From NCBI GenBank assembly GCA_963785415.1, contig CAWAVB010000001.1:496001-560000 (forward strand): a DNA stretch of 64,000 nucleotides, written 5' to 3'. The stretch's first letter is position 1, and each line of letters opens with the position of its first letter. This stretch comes from Bog-793 sp963785415. GTDB lineage: Bacteria > Actinomycetota > Acidimicrobiia > Acidimicrobiales > Bog-793. Of this stretch, positions 53,105 through 62,485 are shown piece after piece. The position numbers and the translations under genes are program-made. The notes under the pieces were generated by a model. The model saw only the letters and a program-made list of their open reading frames with translations, had not been told where the DNA came from and did not search any database.

Positions 53105-53974
53105 TCAACCGGTGAGCTCCGCGACGAGCGCCCCGACCGACGCCCGCCAGTCGGGCAAAAGCGCCATCCCCGACAGCCGCAGGGCCGCGTTGTCCAACAC
53201 GGAGTTCTGCGGACGCGGCGCGGCCCGCGGCGGGACGAGGTCCCCCGTCGAGATCGGCTCGACCCGCGACGAGTCCCCGCCCGCCGCCTCGACCACGGCG
53301 CAGGCGAAGCCGAACCACGAGGTCGTCCCCTGGTTCGTCACGTGGAACAGCCCACTGCGCCGCTCGAGGGATAGCGACACGAGCGTGCGCGCCAGATCGT
53401 GAGCGACGGTGGGGCTCCCCCGCTGGTCGGCGACGAACCGCAAGGGGGCGTCGGAAGCCATCAGCCGGAGGACCGTCTTCACCATGTTCGAGCCGTGCCG
53501 GCCGACGAGCCAGGAGGTGCGGACGACGAGCCCGTCCGGGGGGAGCTCGCGCTCGCCCGCGAGTTTCGACCGCCCGTAGAGCGAGAGAGGATTTGGCTCG
53601 TCCCACTCCGTGTACGGGCGATCGAGCGTCCCGTCAAACACGTAGTCCGTCGACACGTACGTCACGTGCACGCCGACGAGACGCGCCGCCTCGACGACGT
53701 GCCGCGTCCCGAGGGCGTTCACCGACCAGGCGAGGTCACGTTCGGTCTCGCAGGCGTCGACCGCGGTGTAGGCGGCGAGGTGGATAACGAGCGCCGGCGC
53801 GTGGCTGACGATCGAGGACATGACGGCGTCGCGGTCGGTGACGTCGAGTTCAGGCAGGTCAGAGGCGACGACCTCGAAGCCACGGTTCTTCGTCCGCTCC
53901 GCCGCGCGGCGCTCGAGCTCGGCGACGACCTCGGTTCCGAGTTGACCCCGGGCACCGGTGACGAGGACGCGCAT
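53105..53974 (-). CDS. rmlD: dTDP-4-dehydrorhamnose reductase
   Basis: Last step of dTDP-L-rhamnose synthesis. 289 residues with VLVTGARGQLGTEV at the N-terminus, VIHLAAYTAVDACE, VSTDYVFDGTLDRPY, SLYGRSKLAGE (catalytic YxxxK) and FHVTNQGTTSWFGFA. ATG start. It follows rmlB by nine bases and precedes wbbL by 25, so the donor enzymes and transferase form one operon. rmlA and rmlC are not present here. Confidence 0.94.
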   Translation of the reverse strand: MRVLVTGARGQLGTEVVAELERRAAERTKNRGFEVVASDLPELDVTDRDAVMSSIVSHAPALVIHLAAYTAVDACETERDLAWSVNALGTRHVVEAARLVGVHVTYVSTDYVFDGTLDRPYTEWDEPNPLSLYGRSKLAGERELPPDGLVVRTSWLVGRHGSNMVKTVLRLMASDAPLRFVADQRGSPTVAHDLARTLVSLSLERRSGLFHVTNQGTTSWFGFACAVVEAAGGDSSRVEPISTGDLVPPRAAPRPQNSVLDNAALRLSGMALLPDWRASVGALVAELTG

Positions 53975-53983
53975 CGCGAACCC

Positions 53984-55036
53984 TCAGCGCCCGTCCGGGG
54001 GGTTGGCGGGCGCACCCGAGGCGAGGGGAGCCGCCTCCCAGGATCCTTCGACGACCGGGGAACGACCGATGAGCGGCCGCCACCACGCCTCGTTCGCCCG
54101 GTACCACTCGACCGTCGCGGCTAGCCCCGAGGCGAAATCGACGGTCGCCGACCATCCGAGCTTGGCGCGGATCTTCGACGAGTCGAGCAGGTACCGCCGG
54201 TCGTGGCCGGGGCGGTCCGGGACGATCGTCTTCAGGGATGCCGGCGCTCGGGCCGCGGCGAGCACGCCGTCGGCGACCTCCTCGATCGAGGCCTCGAAGC
54301 CCGAGCCGACGTTGTAGGTCTCACCGGGCTCGCCGAGCCGCAGCACGGCGTCGACCGCCCGGCAGTGATCGTCGACGTGCAGCCATTCGCGCCGGTTCAT
54401 CACCGAAGCGTAGAGGGGCAGCGGCTCGCCGCCGAGGGCTCGCGTGGCGAACAGCGGGATCACCTTCTCGGGGAATTGGTACGGCCCGTAGTTGTTACAG
54501 CAGTTCGAGATCGTCACCGGGAGGCCGAAGGTCGCGCCGTAGCAGCGCACTACATGGTCCGAGGCCGCCTTCGAGGCGTTGTACGGGGTTCTCGGTCGAT
54601 ACGGCGACTCCTCCGTGAACGACTCGTCGCTGTCGAGAGCGAGATCCCCGTAGACCTCGCAGGTCGAGATGTGATGGAACCGTTCGACTCCGACGCGGCG
54701 GGCCGCGTCGCAGAGTGCCTGGGTGCCGAGCACGTTCGTCCGGAAGAACCGGGCCGGGTCGAGGACCGCCAGGCTGTTGTGGGATTCGGCGGCGAAATTC
54801 ACGATCGTCGTGATCCGCTCGGCACGCAGGACACCCTCGACGAGGGCCTGGTCCGCGATGTCGCCGTGCACGAAACCGACACCCGCCGTCTCCTCGAGCG
54901 GTTCCAGGCTCGACCGGTTCCCCGCGTAGGTCAACGCGTCGAGGACGACCACGGAGTCTTCGGGGTGCTCCCCTACCCAGTAGCGCACGAAATTCGAGCC
55001 GATGAAGCCCGCACCCCCGGTGACGAGCAGTCGCAT
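53984..55036 (-). CDS. rmlB: dTDP-glucose 4,6-dehydratase
   Basis: Converts dTDP-glucose to the 4-keto-6-deoxy sugar in rhamnose synthesis. The 350 residues show LLVTGGAGFIGSNFVRYW, LDALTYAGN, NFAAESHNS (substrate site; note NS where DRS or HNS is seen in subtypes), YNASKAASDHVVRCY with YxxxK, and NCCNNYGPYQFPEKVIPLF. The ATG at 55036 begins the Rossmann motif; TACCCT ends eight bases before it without an SD, another candidate leaderless start. The 133 bases upstream, divergent region to birA's end, hold nothing else that I can name. Confidence 0.94.
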   Translation of the reverse strand: MRLLVTGGAGFIGSNFVRYWVGEHPEDSVVVLDALTYAGNRSSLEPLEETAGVGFVHGDIADQALVEGVLRAERITTIVNFAAESHNSLAVLDPARFFRTNVLGTQALCDAARRVGVERFHHISTCEVYGDLALDSDESFTEESPYRPRTPYNASKAASDHVVRCYGATFGLPVTISNCCNNYGPYQFPEKVIPLFATRALGGEPLPLYASVMNRREWLHVDDHCRAVDAVLRLGEPGETYNVGSGFEASIEEVADGVLAAARAPASLKTIVPDRPGHDRRYLLDSSKIRAKLGWSATVDFASGLAATVEWYRANEAWWRPLIGRSPVVEGSWEAAPLASGAPANPPDGR

Positions 55037-55169
55037 GGACCGCAAGGGTAGCGACCGTTCCGCCCCGACGGATTCCAGCTCCCCCCGGGGCCCGTTCTGA
55101 CCGGATCCGCAGGACAATCACGGTCGGTTCGGCCGGGCAACCCCCGATCCGGCGCGATCCGCGTGGCGC

Positions 55170-56030
55170 TCAGCTCGCGCCGCCTCCGTCGGGCGGATCG
55201 TCCCGCAGGTGGATGATGTCGGCTGCGTCGAGGGCGACCTCGCCGCCGCCGAGATCGACGACGAGCCGGCCGGCGTCGTCGATCAGAAGCGCGAGACCGG
55301 AGAACGACCCCCTCTCCGTCTCGGCGCGCACCCGCCTGCCCAGCGTGGTGCACCTGGCCCGGTATTCATCCATCGTCGACCGGTCGGGCGACCGCTTCGC
55401 ACCCCACCGGTGCCGCAACGATCTCAGCATCGCCTCGAGCACCTCGTCGCGGGTGACAGGTTGGCCGGCGAGCTCGGCGAGCCCCGTGACCCGTCCGGCG
55501 GCGTCGGCGCCGAGCCGGGCCAGAACGCCCCCCGCCTCGAGGTTTACCCCGACACCGACGACGAGCGCGGCGGGCGCCTCGCCGGCGCGGTCGGCGGGGG
55601 CGACGACTTCGGCGAGGACGCCTCCCACCTTGGCGTCCCCCGCCACGAGGTCGTTCGGCCACTTCATCGTGATCGCTGCCCCGCTCGTCTGCGCCGCCGC
55701 GTCGGCCGCGGCGAGCGCGACGGCGGTCGGCACCAGGTGGAGGTCCTCCACGCCGAGGTCCGGGCGGAGGACGACCGAGCAAAGGAGCGCCTCACCGCGC
55801 GGGGCGACCCAGGTCCGTCCGAGCCGTCCGCGTCCGGCCGTCTGCTCCTCGGCAACGACGACGAGTCCGTCGGGTGCGCCACGGCGCGCGGCGTCGGCCG
55901 CGTAACGATTCGTCGAGTCGACGACATCGAGCCGCACCACGTTCGTGAAATCCGGCGAACCGGAACTAGCCTGCTCGCCTGGACGGAAGCGGGAGCTGCC
56001 AACCCCTCGAGGGGACCGACGCCTCCGCAC
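55170..56030 (-). CDS. birA: Biotin--[biotin carboxyl-carrier protein] ligase
   Basis: Attaches biotin to the carrier domain of biotin-dependent carboxylases. About 286 residues (256 if the GTG at 55940 is used): VVDSTNRYAADAARRG, VAEEQTAGRGRLGRTWVAP (the GRGRxGR biotinyl-AMP loop), MKWPNDLV and KVGGVLAEV, then a C-terminal SH3-like part. There is no N-terminal helix-turn-helix, so it is a group I enzyme without repressor function. Neither start has a clear ribosome site. It is divergent from its likely substrate gene, the carboxylase alpha chain 20 bases away. Confidence 0.9.
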   Translation of the reverse strand: MRRRRSPRGVGSSRFRPGEQASSGSPDFTNVVRLDVVDSTNRYAADAARRGAPDGLVVVAEEQTAGRGRLGRTWVAPRGEALLCSVVLRPDLGVEDLHLVPTAVALAAADAAAQTSGAAITMKWPNDLVAGDAKVGGVLAEVVAPADRAGEAPAALVVGVGVNLEAGGVLARLGADAAGRVTGLAELAGQPVTRDEVLEAMLRSLRHRWGAKRSPDRSTMDEYRARCTTLGRRVRAETERGSFSGLALLIDDAGRLVVDLGGGEVALDAADIIHLRDDPPDGGGAS

Positions 56031-56050
56031 AGCTGAACGATACGCACGGA

Positions 56051-57799
56051 GTGGAGCGCGTGTTCGACAAGGTCCTCATCGCGAACAGGGGTGAGATCGC
56101 GGTCCGCGTCGCGCGCACCTGCCGGGAGCTCGGCGTCACGACGGCGGCCGTGTACTCCGAGGCCGATCGGGAGGCGCTCCACGTGCGGTTCGCCGACGAG
56201 GCCTACTCGCTCGGTTCCGGTGGGCCGGGCGAGACGTATCTCAGCATCAACAGGCTCGTCGAGGTCCTCCACCGCTCGGGCGCCGAGGCCGTCCACCCCG
56301 GTTACGGTTTCCTGGCGGAGAACGCGCCGTTCGCCCAGGCGGTCGCCAAGGCCGGCGCGACATTCATCGGACCCTCCCCCGCGGCCATCGAAACGATGGG
56401 TTCCAAACTGACGGCTCGCTCCGCGGCAGACCGCGTCGGGGTCGCCGGCGTGCCCGGCCGCGATGAAGCGGTCACGTCGTCACAAGAGGTGCTCGCCTTC
56501 GGCGCCGAATACGGCTACCCCCTGGCGATCAAGGCCGCCTACGGCGGTGGCGGGCGCGGGATGAAGATCGTCGCGGGCCCCGACGACGTCGACCAGGCGC
56601 TCGCCGCAGCCCGCCGGGAGGCGGAATCGTTCTTCGGCCGCGCCGATGTCTACCTCGAGCGCTACCTCGCGGCGTCGCGTCATGTCGAGATGCAGATCGT
56701 TTCGGACCGCTTCGGCGACACGGTCTGGTTCGGCGAACGGGACTGTTCGAGCCAGCGGCGCCACCAGAAGCTCGTCGAGGAGACGCCGGCGCCGGGGATC
56801 TCCGGCGAGGTGCGCTCCGCGATGGGTGACGCAGCCCTCCGCGTCGCCGCCGCCTGCAGCTACGAAGGTGCGGGAACCGTCGAGTTCCTCTACGAGGAAG
56901 GCAGCTTCTACTTCCTCGAGATGAACACCCGGCTGCAGGTCGAACATCCGATCACCGAGATGGTCACCGGTGTCGATCTCGTCGCGCTGCAGCTGCGCGT
57001 CGCGGCGGGCCAGCCGCTCGGTTTGTCCCAGGACGAGATCGTCCGTCGCGGCCACGCGATCGAGTGCCGCATCAACGCCGAGGATCCGTCGGGCGGTCGC
57101 TTCTTCCCGTGCCCGGGACGCATCACACGCTTCCGCTTCGCCGACGGCTTCGGCGTGCGGACCGACACCGGCTATGAGCAAGGCGACGTCGTCGGCCCGG
57201 AGTTCGACAATCTCGTCGCCAAGCTCGTCGTCTGGGGAGCCGACCGCGAGGAGGCCCGCCGGCGGATGATCCGCGCCCTCGACGAGACGGTCATCGAGGG
57301 CATCGCGACGACGATCCCGGCCGCGCGCGCCATCCTCACCCACGAGGACTTCATCGCCGCCCGGCACTCGACCCGGTTCGTCGAGAACCGGATCGACTTC
57401 TCCTCGCTCCCGCCGGCCCACGTCCCGGACGGCACCGCCGACGAGGAGGGCCGCGTCCTGCGGACCGTCGATGCCGAGGTCGACGGCCGCCTCTACTCGG
57501 TGCGCCTCTACGTCCCCGGCCCGGCGGGCTCGGCGCGCGCCGCGGCGACGAGGCGGCGCCACAGGCGCCACACGACCGCCCCGTCGGACGGGACGGTCAG
57601 CGTCCCGATGCAGGGCACCGTGGCGCAGGTTCTCGTCGCCGAGGGCGACGAGGTCGCCGAGGGTGACGTCCTTTGCATACTGGAGGCGATGAAGATGGAG
57701 AACCCGATCCGGGCCTCGATCGCCGGCACGGTGCAGGAGGTCAGGGTCCACCCCGGCGACGCGGTCGGTTTCGGCGACGTCGTCGCGGTCATCGCGTGA
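56051..57799 (+). CDS. accC: Acetyl/propionyl-CoA carboxylase alpha chain (biotin carboxylase + BCCP)
   Basis: 582 residues. Biotin carboxylase domain (about 5-450): KVLIANRGEIAVRVARTCRE, VHPGYGFLAENA, AAYGGGGRGMKIV, FLEMNTRLQVEHPITEMVTG. A Pro/Arg-rich linker leads to a biotinyl domain (residues ~510-582) with ILEAMKMENP, Lys being the biotin site. The carboxyltransferase beta chain is not in the window, so acetyl-CoA, propionyl-CoA or another acyl-CoA remains open. GTG start; the stop overlaps the M20 gene (GTGA). Confidence 0.94.
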   Translation: MERVFDKVLIANRGEIAVRVARTCRELGVTTAAVYSEADREALHVRFADEAYSLGSGGPGETYLSINRLVEVLHRSGAEAVHPGYGFLAENAPFAQAVAKAGATFIGPSPAAIETMGSKLTARSAADRVGVAGVPGRDEAVTSSQEVLAFGAEYGYPLAIKAAYGGGGRGMKIVAGPDDVDQALAAARREAESFFGRADVYLERYLAASRHVEMQIVSDRFGDTVWFGERDCSSQRRHQKLVEETPAPGISGEVRSAMGDAALRVAAACSYEGAGTVEFLYEEGSFYFLEMNTRLQVEHPITEMVTGVDLVALQLRVAAGQPLGLSQDEIVRRGHAIECRINAEDPSGGRFFPCPGRITRFRFADGFGVRTDTGYEQGDVVGPEFDNLVAKLVVWGADREEARRRMIRALDETVIEGIATTIPAARAILTHEDFIAARHSTRFVENRIDFSSLPPAHVPDGTADEEGRVLRTVDAEVDGRLYSVRLYVPGPAGSARAAATRRRHRRHTTAPSDGTVSVPMQGTVAQVLVAEGDEVAEGDVLCILEAMKMENPIRASIAGTVQEVRVHPGDAVGFGDVVAVIA

Positions 57800-59238
57800 C
57801 CCCGACCCACCGCCGGGTGTCGGCGGCCAAGGAGAGCGCCCGGGCGACGGTCACCGCCGCGTTCCCCCGTCTCGTCGAGCTCTCCCACCGCATCCACGCC
57901 CACCCGGAGCTCGGCTTTTGTGAGTTCGAGGCGGCGTCCTGGTGCGCGACGACTCTGGAAGCGGCCGGATTCGACGTGCGTCGCGGTGTCGCCGGCCTTC
58001 CCACGGCCTTCGACGCCACGATCGGGAGCGGCCCGCTCGCCGTCGGGATCTGCTGCGAGTACGACGCGCTGCCCGACATCGGGCACGCCTGCGGCCACAA
58101 CGTGATCGCCGCCGCGGGCGTCGGGGCGGGACTCGCGCTCGCCCCGCTCGCCGACGAGCTCGGCTGCACGATCCACGTCTTCGGCACCCCCGCCGAGGAG
58201 GGCGGTGGGGGCAAGATCCTCATGCTCGACGCCGGGGTGTTCGACGGGCTGGGCGCCTGCCTGATGGTCCACCCCGCCCCCGGCGAGCTCGTCCAGATGC
58301 CATGCCTCGCGATCTCGCATTTCGACGTGCGTTTCTTGGGCAAGGAGGCGCACGCTTCGGCATACCCCGAGCTAGGCGTCAACGCGGCCGACGCCGCCAC
58401 GATCGCCCAGGTCGCCGTGGGGCTGCTGCGCCAGCACGCCAAGGCCGGGGACCAGGTCCACGGGATCGTCACGAACGGCGGCGCGGCGCCGAATATCGTT
58501 CCGGGGCTCACCGAGGCGAAGTATTACGTGCGCTCCGCGACGCTCGCCGGCCTCGCCGAATGGGAGCCCCGCGTCCGGCGTTGCTTCGAGGCCGGAGCCC
58601 TGGCGACCGGCTGTTCGGTCGAGTTCGTCACGCGCTGCCCGTCCTACTCGGAGTTCCGAGCAGACGAGGTGATGGGGGCGCGTTACCGGGCCAACGCCGA
58701 GTCGCTCGGGCGCATCTTCCCGCCACCGCCAGAGCACCCGCTCACGGCGTCGACCGACATGGCGAACATCTCGCTCGTCATCCCGGCGATCCACCCGACC
58801 CTCGACATCGGGTCCGCACCCGCCGTCAACCACCAGCCGGAGTTCGCGGCGCACTGCGTGACCCCCGCGGCCAACAGGGCCGTCGGCGACGGCGCTGTGG
58901 CGATGGCGTGGACCGTGATCGACCTCGCCCTCGACGAGACCGAACGGGAGCGGCTGCTGCGGGCCGCGCTCGAGAAGGGCCTGACCGGGTCGGCTCCGCA
59001 CGGCGGGACGGCGGCACCGGCCGCGCCGCCGCAGATGGTCAGTGAGCGGACGACGCCGCGGCGTAGTGCGGCCGGCAGAGCTGGTCGTACTCGGCGATCA
59101 CGATCTCTCCGGCCAACTCCCCGCAGGCCGGGCAGGCGGGGTCGCGGCGGAACGAGAAGCTCCGGAACTCCTCGGCGAGGGCGTCGTAGGCGAGCAGACG
59201 GCCGACGAGCGGCTCGCCGATCCCGACGAGCAGCTTGA
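57796..59238 (+). CDS. M20 family metallo-amidohydrolase (AbgB-like) with long basic tail
   Basis: Metal-dependent amidohydrolase of the peptidase M20D or aminobenzoyl-glutamate hydrolase type. Seen: ELSHRIHAHPELGFCEFEA, YDALPDIGHACGHNVIAAAG (metal site), GTPAEEGGGGKILML (catalytic Glu), and the dimerisation domain with LGKEAHASAYPELGVNA. The domain ends near residue 400; about 65 further residues are Arg-rich and antisense to the moeB 3' end. A TGA at 59043-59045 in another frame, beside the moeB stop, suggests that the true stop may be lost by a one-base frameshift. GTG start overlaps accC. Confidence 0.85.
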   Translation: MTPTHRRVSAAKESARATVTAAFPRLVELSHRIHAHPELGFCEFEAASWCATTLEAAGFDVRRGVAGLPTAFDATIGSGPLAVGICCEYDALPDIGHACGHNVIAAAGVGAGLALAPLADELGCTIHVFGTPAEEGGGGKILMLDAGVFDGLGACLMVHPAPGELVQMPCLAISHFDVRFLGKEAHASAYPELGVNAADAATIAQVAVGLLRQHAKAGDQVHGIVTNGGAAPNIVPGLTEAKYYVRSATLAGLAEWEPRVRRCFEAGALATGCSVEFVTRCPSYSEFRADEVMGARYRANAESLGRIFPPPPEHPLTASTDMANISLVIPAIHPTLDIGSAPAVNHQPEFAAHCVTPAANRAVGDGAVAMAWTVIDLALDETERERLLRAALEKGLTGSAPHGGTAAPAAPPQMVSERTTPRRSAAGRAGRTRRSRSLRPTPRRPGRRGRGGTRSSGTPRRGRRRRADGRRAARRSRRAA

Positions 59239-60214
59239 TCGCCTCCACCGCCTGGATCGAGCCGATGATCCCCGGCAGCACTCCGAGGACGCCCGCCTCG
59301 GAACACGACGGCGCGAACTCGGCCGGCGGCGGTTCGGGGAACAGGCACCGGTAGCACGGCCCGACGTAGGGCTGGAAGACGGTCGCCTGGCCCTCGAATC
59401 GGAAGATCGAGCCGTGGACGACCGGGGTCTTGGTGAGGAGCGCCGCGTCGTTCACGAGGTAGCGCGACGGGAAGTTGTCCGTCGCGTCGACGACGAGGTC
59501 GTAGCCCGACATGATCTCGACGACGTTGTCCGCACCGAGCCGAACGTCGTGGGTGATGACATTGACGTCAGGGTTCAGCGCCGTCAGGGTCTTTCTGGCC
59601 GATTCGACCTTGCGCTCGCCGATCCGGTCGCTGTTGTGGAGGATCTGGCGCTGGAGGTTCGACCAGTCGACGACGTCCATGTCGAGGATCCCGATCGTGC
59701 CGACCCCGGCGGCCGCGAGGTAGATCGAGGCGGGCGAGCCGAGCCCGCCGGCGCCAAGAACGAGGACCTTCGAATCCAGCAGCTTCTGCTGGCCGGACGG
59801 CCCGATCTCGGGCAGGAGCAGGTGACGCTGGTAGCGGTTGCGCTGCTCGTCGCTCAGAACCCGCGGCGTCGACCACGGATGACCTTCGTCCTTCCAGCGG
59901 TTGAACCCGCCGGCCATCGATGCCACGTCGCTGTAGCCGAGTTCGGCGAGCGTCTTGGCCGCGAAGGCCGAACGAATGCCGCCGGCGCAGTAGACGACGA
60001 CCGGTTTGCTCTTGTCGGGTATCCGCCCTTCGACCTCGAGCTCGAGCGAACCCCGGGGCAGGTGAACTGCTCCGGCGATCGCTCCTTGGGCGTATTCCTC
60101 CGCCTCGCGCACGTCGAGCATCACGGTGTCAGCCGCGCGCGGCTCAACCTCGGCGGGTTCGACCTCCCGGATCTGCCGTTTCACGGCGGCGAGCATCTCG
60201 TTCAGGGTTGGCAA
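59039..60214 (-). CDS. moeB: Rhodanese-MoeB/ThiF fusion (sulfur-carrier adenylyltransferase/sulfurtransferase)
   Basis: 391 residues. The N-terminal rhodanese domain (about 15-110) has VMLDVREAEEYAQGAI and the active-site loop VVYCAGGIRSAF (Cys near 75). The C-terminal E1-like domain has NRYQRHLLLPEIGPSGQQKL, the ATP site LGAGGLGSPASIYLAAAGVG, DATDNFPSRYLVND, and zinc pairs CYRC and CPAC. MoeZ and MOCS3 have these domains in the opposite order. It likely activates a ThiS/MoaD/CysO-type carrier. The TTG start at 60214 has GAGGAG upstream. Confidence 0.92.
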   Translation of the reverse strand: MPTLNEMLAAVKRQIREVEPAEVEPRAADTVMLDVREAEEYAQGAIAGAVHLPRGSLELEVEGRIPDKSKPVVVYCAGGIRSAFAAKTLAELGYSDVASMAGGFNRWKDEGHPWSTPRVLSDEQRNRYQRHLLLPEIGPSGQQKLLDSKVLVLGAGGLGSPASIYLAAAGVGTIGILDMDVVDWSNLQRQILHNSDRIGERKVESARKTLTALNPDVNVITHDVRLGADNVVEIMSGYDLVVDATDNFPSRYLVNDAALLTKTPVVHGSIFRFEGQATVFQPYVGPCYRCLFPEPPPAEFAPSCSEAGVLGVLPGIIGSIQAVEAIKLLVGIGEPLVGRLLAYDALAEEFRSFSFRRDPACPACGELAGEIVIAEYDQLCRPHYAAASSAH

Positions 60215-60354
60215 AAGCTCTCCTCAGACTCTCCGCAAGCCGGTGGCCCCCGTGCCGACCGGGGCCTTCATCACCGCCTGTCGGCAATAAAAACACTACC
60301 AGCGGAGTCGACATTCCCGTTCTGGCACGGCGCCTGACAGAGGCGACCAGTAGC

Positions 60355-60915
60355 GTGCCCGAGGTGGAGTTCTTCGACGTCGCGCTCCGCAGGCGCATGA
60401 CGCGTCGTTTCGACCCCCGGCCGATCCCCCGCAACGTGCTCGCCCGCATCGTCGCCACCGCGGCGAGCGCGCCCTCCGCGGGCAAGACCGACGGCGTCGA
60501 GCTTCTCGTCCTCGAGTCGCCCGACCGCCGCGCCCTTTTCTGGGAGCTCGCTTCGGATCCCGTCTGGCGCGAGAACAGCCCCGAGTCGGCGGGACTCCTC
60601 GTCGCCCCGGTGATCATCGTGCCGGTCGCGGATCCCGTGGCGTACGTCGCGCGCTACGCGCGCCGTGACAAGGAATCCTCGGGACTCCACTGCCTCCCCG
60701 CCGACGACTGGCCCGTCCCGTACTGGACCGTCGACGCGTCGTTCGCGACGATGCTCGTGCTGCTCGCCGCCGACGATGCCGGCCTCGGCGCGCTGTTCTT
60801 CCGGCTCCACGCGCCGGCACAGTCGGTGCTCACCGGGCTCGGATTGCCGGAGACTCGCGTCCTGATCGGCGCGATCGCGGTCGGCCATCCGGCCTCCCGC
60901 CCGCCGGCCAACTAG
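60355..60915 (+). CDS. Nitroreductase family protein
   Basis: 186-residue FMN-dependent oxidoreductase. The N-terminal ALRRRMTRRFDPRPIPRNVL is the family signature, followed by TAASAPSAGKTDGVELLVL and the C-terminal GLGLPETRVLIGAIAVGHPA. It resembles the flavin domain fused to CofE in mycobacterial FbiB, but the family is broad and this is only a possibility. The GTG at 60355 was chosen because homology begins four residues later; GTG 60364 also fits. The 140-base divergent spacer to moeB has an AT-rich patch near 60283-60296 that may hold promoters. Confidence 0.8.
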   Translation: MPEVEFFDVALRRRMTRRFDPRPIPRNVLARIVATAASAPSAGKTDGVELLVLESPDRRALFWELASDPVWRENSPESAGLLVAPVIIVPVADPVAYVARYARRDKESSGLHCLPADDWPVPYWTVDASFATMLVLLAADDAGLGALFFRLHAPAQSVLTGLGLPETRVLIGAIAVGHPASRPPAN

Positions 60916-61074
60916 CGGACGCCGACCGTCCGGGTGTGCTCCGCTCGCTGTTGCGGTCGCCGCGACGTCCTTGTCCGCGCTTCGCGACGGTGACAGGGTT
61001 GACGCCATGCGCGGGTCGGCTCGACCTCCGAGGTTCGGCTCAGCCCGACGGGTCGTCACGACAAGGCGGAGCGC

Positions 61075-62379
61075 GTGATCGGGTTCGTCGGCTCCGCCCC
61101 GCTCGCGCCCGGATACGCGAGTGAGCCGTTCTGGTGGGACGGGGTCGACTTTCCCGCCACGGTGACCGACCGTCCGCCCAGCGACGCGGACATCGTCGTC
61201 GTCGGCGCCGGTTACACGGGTCTGGCGGTCGCCTACGAAGCCGCGCGGCGTGGGCGTGCCGTCGTCGTGTTCGACCGGGACGACCCGGCGCGGGGCGCGA
61301 GCAGTCGCAACGGCGGCATGGTCCTGCCAGGACTGAAGTCCGACCTCGCGACGACCCTTCGTGCCGCGAACGGTCGCGCACTCTGGGATGAGACGGTCTC
61401 GGCCGTCGAGGGCCTCGGTGGGCTCATCGACGAGCACGGCGTCGCCTGCGACTGGTCACGATCGGGACACGTCGAGCTCGCCCACCATCCGCGTGCGGCA
61501 CGTCGATTCGCCGCGGTCGCCCGCTCGTTCACCTCGGTCGGCGAAGACGCCCGGTTCCTCGACCAAGAAGAGCTTTCGGCCGAGATCGGCTCCGATCGAT
61601 TCTGTGGCGCGCTCGTCGTCGAACGGAGTGCGTCCATCCATCCCGGCAAGTGGGCGGCCGCACTCCTTTCGCTGGCGATGAGCTCCGGCGCTGTTGTGGT
61701 CGGCCATTGCGGCGTGCGGCACGTCGAACGGGCTGCGACAGGGTTCCGCGTCGAGACCGAACGCGGAGCCGTCCACGCCCGCGAGGTCGTCGTCGCGACG
61801 AACGCCACGACGGACGCCTCGCTCTCACCCTGGCTCGCCCGCAGGATCCTCCCGGTCGGGAGCTACATCATCGCCACCGAACCGCTCGACCCCGGTGTCG
61901 CAGCCGCCGTGAGCCCGCGGAGGAGGATGTTCTTCGATTCGCGCAACTTCCTCTGCTACTGGCGGCTCTCACCGGACGGCCGGCGCATGCTCTTCGGCGG
62001 CCGGACGTCGTTCGCCCCCACGACCGTCGAGCGGGCGCGTGACCGTCTCTACGCCGTCATGGCCCGGGTGCACCCGCAGCTCGCCGGGGTCGCGGTCGAG
62101 CGCGCCTGGGGCGGCAAGGTCGCCATGACCTTCGATCAGCTACCCCGCCTCGGCCGGCACCCGGCGACCGGCATCGTCTACGCCATGGGCTACTGCGGAT
62201 CGGGGGTCGCGCTCTCGACACACTTCGGACTCACAGTCGCCCGGTACCTGTCCGGCGATGGCGGACTCGGGCCTTTCGCCGGGCGAGATTGGCCGGCGGT
62301 GCCGCTCCCGGCGCGGATCCCCGCGCTGCTCCCTGTCGCCGGGCTGTGGTACCAGGGGCGCGACGTTCTCGGGGTCTGA
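61075..62379 (+). CDS. FAD-dependent amine oxidoreductase (DAO family, PuuB/OrdL-like)
   Basis: 434 residues. N-terminal PFWWDG motif, then the FAD site ADIVVVGAGYTGLAVAYEAA near 37, ARGASSRNGGMVLPGLKSD, GWxGKVAMTFDQLPRLG-like segment (WGGKVAMTFDQLPRLGR) and GYCGSGVALSTHFG near the C-terminus. This is typical of gamma-glutamylputrescine oxidase and related enzymes that oxidise secondary amines. GTG start with GGCGGAG close upstream. It converges with a class III aminotransferase, which could act on the aldehyde or amine product. Confidence 0.87.
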   Translation: MIGFVGSAPLAPGYASEPFWWDGVDFPATVTDRPPSDADIVVVGAGYTGLAVAYEAARRGRAVVVFDRDDPARGASSRNGGMVLPGLKSDLATTLRAANGRALWDETVSAVEGLGGLIDEHGVACDWSRSGHVELAHHPRAARRFAAVARSFTSVGEDARFLDQEELSAEIGSDRFCGALVVERSASIHPGKWAAALLSLAMSSGAVVVGHCGVRHVERAATGFRVETERGAVHAREVVVATNATTDASLSPWLARRILPVGSYIIATEPLDPGVAAAVSPRRRMFFDSRNFLCYWRLSPDGRRMLFGGRTSFAPTTVERARDRLYAVMARVHPQLAGVAVERAWGGKVAMTFDQLPRLGRHPATGIVYAMGYCGSGVALSTHFGLTVARYLSGDGGLGPFAGRDWPAVPLPARIPALLPVAGLWYQGRDVLGV

Positions 62380-62485
62380 CGAGTTCCGGTCCCGGGCGCG
62401 GTCCGCACGTCACGAAGCCGCCGGGGCGGGCCGCAACTCGCGCGGCGCCGCCCCTCGCGGTTGTTGCGTCCGAGGGTGCGCCGGC

